Positions 6,284 to 7,863 of a DNA stretch of 7,863 nucleotides are shown one piece after another (within the stretch, counting starts at the first letter, position 1; each line of letters opens with the position of its first letter). Location: NCBI GenBank assembly GCA_937897665.1, contig CALCPB010000797.1:1-7863 (forward strand), given 5' to 3'. Made by a program: the position numbers and the translations under genes. The notes under the pieces were generated by a model that had not been told where the DNA came from, did not search any database, and worked only from the letters and a program-made list of their open reading frames with translations. This DNA is from an uncultured Halomicronema sp. (GTDB lineage Bacteria; Cyanobacteriota; Cyanobacteriia; Phormidesmidales; Phormidesmidaceae).

Positions 6284-6449
6284 GAGGCTTATTTCATGCA
6301 AGGTGGCTGTATTTAGATAACAGTTGATAGTCTAGCGGCTGGATATCTCTCCGTTTTTTATTCACTCGTCGAGAAGTCTTTCCGCGTCGTCTACATCCGA
6401 ATATTTCTCTTCTAGAGACAAGGACCTTGGAGTTCTGATGTCCCCTTTT

Positions 6450-6530
6450 CTCGCATAGAGAATGTCGCTATTCTACGAGCCGCCGCTGCACCTCTCATCC
6501 GCGTTCTCTGAAGTGGACGACCCCGGCTCG
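6450..6530 (+). repeat. Overlapping inverted repeats upstream of rps1b
   Basis: Hairpin A: CTCG (6450-6453) with CGAG (6476-6479), and inside it AGAAT (6459-6463) with ATTCT (6470-6474) around a 6-base loop. Hairpin B: CGAGCCG (6476-6482) with CGGCTCG (6524-6530), a perfect 7-bp stem with a 41-base loop. Both use the same CGAG, so they exclude each other in one RNA. Chance is possible in a stretch of this length. Confidence 0.3.
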
Positions 6531-6598
6531 CGAATGCCCAAAAGTTAAGATGTACTCGATTGGGTTTCACTGCCTTTTGTTAAGTTGTCGACGACAGG

Positions 6599-6628
6599 TT
6601 TACATTTAACCAATTCAGAATTTACAAT
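6599..6628 (+). promoter_or_regulatory. rps1b: Probable rps1b promoter
   Basis: TTTACA (6599-6604) and TACAAT (6623-6628) each match five of six consensus positions and stand 18 bases apart. Transcription would begin near 6635, leaving a leader of about 65 bases. A weaker overlapping pair is TTGTTA (6577-6582) with TACATT (6601-6606). Confidence 0.5.
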
Positions 6629-6685
6629 CAGTTTTCGTCGAAATCGATTGCTATCGTTGAACGACTCAATAACTGGACGAAACAC

Positions 6686-6693
6686 GGGGGAGG
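6686..6693 (+). promoter_or_regulatory. rps1b: Very strong Shine-Dalgarno that fixes the TTG start of rps1b
   Basis: GGGGGAGG lies seven bases before the TTG at 6701. No other start codon in frame follows before the first S1 domain, so this site decides an otherwise doubtful start. Confidence 0.75.
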
Positions 6694-6700
6694 CCCGACT

Positions 6701-7576
6701 TTGACCTTTTCGACAGAAGATTTTGCTCGTGCGCTAGCGGATCACGATTACACCTTTCAGACGGGGAGCACCGTCAAAGGCACCGTCATTGGCCACGCTT
6801 CAGAAGGCGCGATGATCGAGATTGGTGGCAAGTCAGACGCCTTTTTACCTCTCAAGGAAGCGTCTCTTGAGCGCGTTGACAACCTCGAAGAAACTCTGCC
6901 CGTGGGTGAAGAGTTTGAGTTCATCATCATTCGCGATCAGGATATGGAAGGGCGCGTGGTGCTCTCTCTGCGGCGACTGATGGTGCAGCGCGTCTGGGAA
7001 CGGCTGATTGAACGGGAAGCCAACAAAGACATTTTGGATGAGGAAGTCACGGGCGTTAATAAGGGCGGCGATAATGTCGATGAGGAAGGGGTGCGGGGGT
7101 GTGTGCCGCGATCGCACCTTAGCGAGTCTGACGATTTGGAATCGCAGGTGGGGAACACCCTGAGTGTGGGCTTTTTAGAAGTCAATCAGGATAATAACAA
7201 GCTGGTCATGTCGCAGCGGCTGGCGGCGCGATCGCAGGCGATGGCTACTCTTGGTGTGGGGCAGTTGGTTAGTGGCAAAGTTGCCAGCCTCAAACCCTAC
7301 GGCGCATTCGTCAAGTTTGATGGGGTGACGGGGCTGCTGCACATCAACCAGATCAGCCAGAACTACGTTGATTCTCTGTCTAAATTGCTGCGTGAGGGCC
7401 AGGCGATCAAGGCGATTATCGTCAGCTTAGATGAATCGCGCGGACGCATTTCACTCTCAACCAAGGTGCTCGAAAAGTATCCTGGCGAAGTGCTCAAAGA
7501 ATTTGACACCGTGATGGAGGATATCGACAATCGCCTACAAAACGTTGGTAAGCTGCTGGCAGATAGTGAACTTTAA
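6701..7576 (+). CDS. rps1b: Ribosomal protein S1 homologue B (three S1 domains)
   Basis: A 291-residue RNA-binding protein matching the cyanobacterial Rps1B group, the shorter of two S1-like proteins in these organisms. Three S1 (OB-fold) repeats can be traced: ~20-92 (TGSTVKGTVIGHASEGAMIEIGG at its start), ~105-174 (ending NKLVMSQRLAARSQ) and ~185-257 (VGQLVSGKVASLKPYGAFVKF, then GVTGLLHINQIS and GRISLSTKVLEKYPGEVL). The third is closest to consensus; the second is unusual at 121-135. The C-terminal helix (~262-291) is acidic. S1 proteins bind single-stranded mRNA on the 30S subunit; the precise role of the B form is less clear. Translation starts at TTG, supported by a strong Shine-Dalgarno, and the N-terminus (FSTEDFARAL.DHDY.F) fits relatives. 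Its own promoter probably lies at 6599-6628. No terminator is visible before the next gene, 120 bases on. Confidence 0.9.
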   Translation: MTFSTEDFARALADHDYTFQTGSTVKGTVIGHASEGAMIEIGGKSDAFLPLKEASLERVDNLEETLPVGEEFEFIIIRDQDMEGRVVLSLRRLMVQRVWERLIEREANKDILDEEVTGVNKGGDNVDEEGVRGCVPRSHLSESDDLESQVGNTLSVGFLEVNQDNNKLVMSQRLAARSQAMATLGVGQLVSGKVASLKPYGAFVKFDGVTGLLHINQISQNYVDSLSKLLREGQAIKAIIVSLDESRGRISLSTKVLEKYPGEVLKEFDTVMEDIDNRLQNVGKLLADSEL

Positions 7577-7696
7577 CGCACCGCGATCGCGCCCTGATAC
7601 CTCACCAACCTAATCAAGATTCAGGTTTACGAGAGATTCCAGCGGGGCGAGCAGTGCTGAATAACCAACCGATGTGAGGCAGACAAAACAACGGCT
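7577..7696. other. Intergenic gap rps1b to Tab2-like gene
   Basis: 120 bases with a 10-bp palindrome containing HIP1 (7582-7591). There is no T-tailed hairpin and no clear promoter, so read-through from rps1b is possible. GAGG lies about 20 bases before the next ATG, too far for a normal ribosome binding site. Confidence 0.45.
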
Positions 7697-7863
7697 ATGG
7701 GCACAGTTTGGGAACTCGACTTTTACTCGCGCCCCATTTTGGACGAGAGCGGCAAAAAGCGCTGGGAAGTCCTGATCAGCGAAGGTTTACAAAGCGTCGA
7801 TGCCAATCCTGACGAGCTGTTTCGCTTTAGCAAGTATCTTGCTAATACTCAGTGCAACTCTAT
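7697..7863 (+). CDS. Tab2/Atab2 family RNA-binding protein (3' part missing)
   Basis: The first 55 codons of a gene that leaves the window without a stop. The start MGTVWELDFYSRPILDESGK matches the highly conserved N-terminus of the Tab2/Atab2 (formerly DUF1092) family, followed by KRWEVLIS and the LFRFSKYL segment. In Chlamydomonas and Arabidopsis chloroplasts these proteins bind RNA and are needed for translation of photosystem I (in Arabidopsis also photosystem II) subunits; a similar task in cyanobacteria is inferred. The ATG at 7697 is chosen because the family motif begins there, although the Shine-Dalgarno is poor. About four fifths of the protein lies outside the window, judging from the usual length of roughly 250-300 residues. 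Confidence 0.88.
   Translation, partial: MGTVWELDFYSRPILDESGKKRWEVLISEGLQSVDANPDELFRFSKYLANTQCNS

Larger units (their letters stand above)
6271..6598. other. Long non-coding part of the DUF1993-rps1b divergent region
   Basis: About 330 bases without an open frame I can support. It must hold the DUF1993 promoter, but I could not pick a convincing one. It contains a near-palindrome CAAGG-A-CCTTG (6419-6429) and two overlapping potential hairpins (6450-6479 and 6476-6530). A small RNA or a long upstream leader of rps1b is possible, but there is no direct evidence. Confidence 0.45.

Noticed and set aside
1..7863. Defence system, CRISPR array, toxin-antitoxin pair, prophage or transposon
   Set aside because: No spaced repeats, no transposase, integrase, nuclease or Cas-like translation, and no target-site duplications were seen. 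The genes are of core cyanobacterial or housekeeping type.

Overview
The window is chromosomal DNA from a cyanobacterium, most likely a filamentous or Leptolyngbya-like form; the genus is inference. The evidence is eleven copies of the HIP1 octamer GCGATCGC in 7.9 kb, a photosystem II subunit gene (psbX) next to ycf66, a Tab2/Atab2 family gene, the cyanobacterial S1 homologue Rps1B and a DUF3318 protein. There is no insertion sequence, CRISPR array, tRNA or rRNA. This is ordinary core chromosome with a few unusual proteins.

Left part (1-1796). Two minus-strand genes are connected with photosynthesis: psbX (39 codons, 1347-1466) and, downstream of it, ycf66 (25-879). A 467-base spacer separates them and carries a terminator-like hairpin just after psbX. 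Between psbX and the next gene lies a divergent promoter region of 330 bases with a perfect 6-bp inverted repeat over the candidate psbX -10 box.

Middle part (1797-5390), plus strand. A soluble class III nucleotidyl cyclase (degenerate receiver, PAS, cyclase) is followed after 42 bases by a tRNA-dihydrouridine synthase. A hairpin with a T tract ends that pair. Next comes a DUF3318 membrane protein, whose layout looks to me like a catalytically dead M48-type metalloprotease, ended by a strong 14-bp terminator.

Right part (5391-7863). About 370 bases hold no recognisable gene. A minus-strand DUF1993 gene follows, then a 430-base divergent region with two mutually exclusive potential hairpins and a good promoter. 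After this come rps1b (TTG start with a very strong Shine-Dalgarno) and the first 55 codons of a Tab2/Atab2 family gene that runs off the right edge.

Functionally, psbX and ycf66 concern the photosynthetic apparatus. Rps1B and the Tab2 homologue point to translation, the latter linked in chloroplasts to photosystem I. DusB modifies tRNA, and the cyclase is a signalling enzyme predicted to make cAMP. I see no multi-gene defence or biosynthetic system. The points most worth a second look are the cyclase's receiver, which lacks all its phosphorylation residues, and the pseudoprotease-like pattern in the DUF3318 protein.
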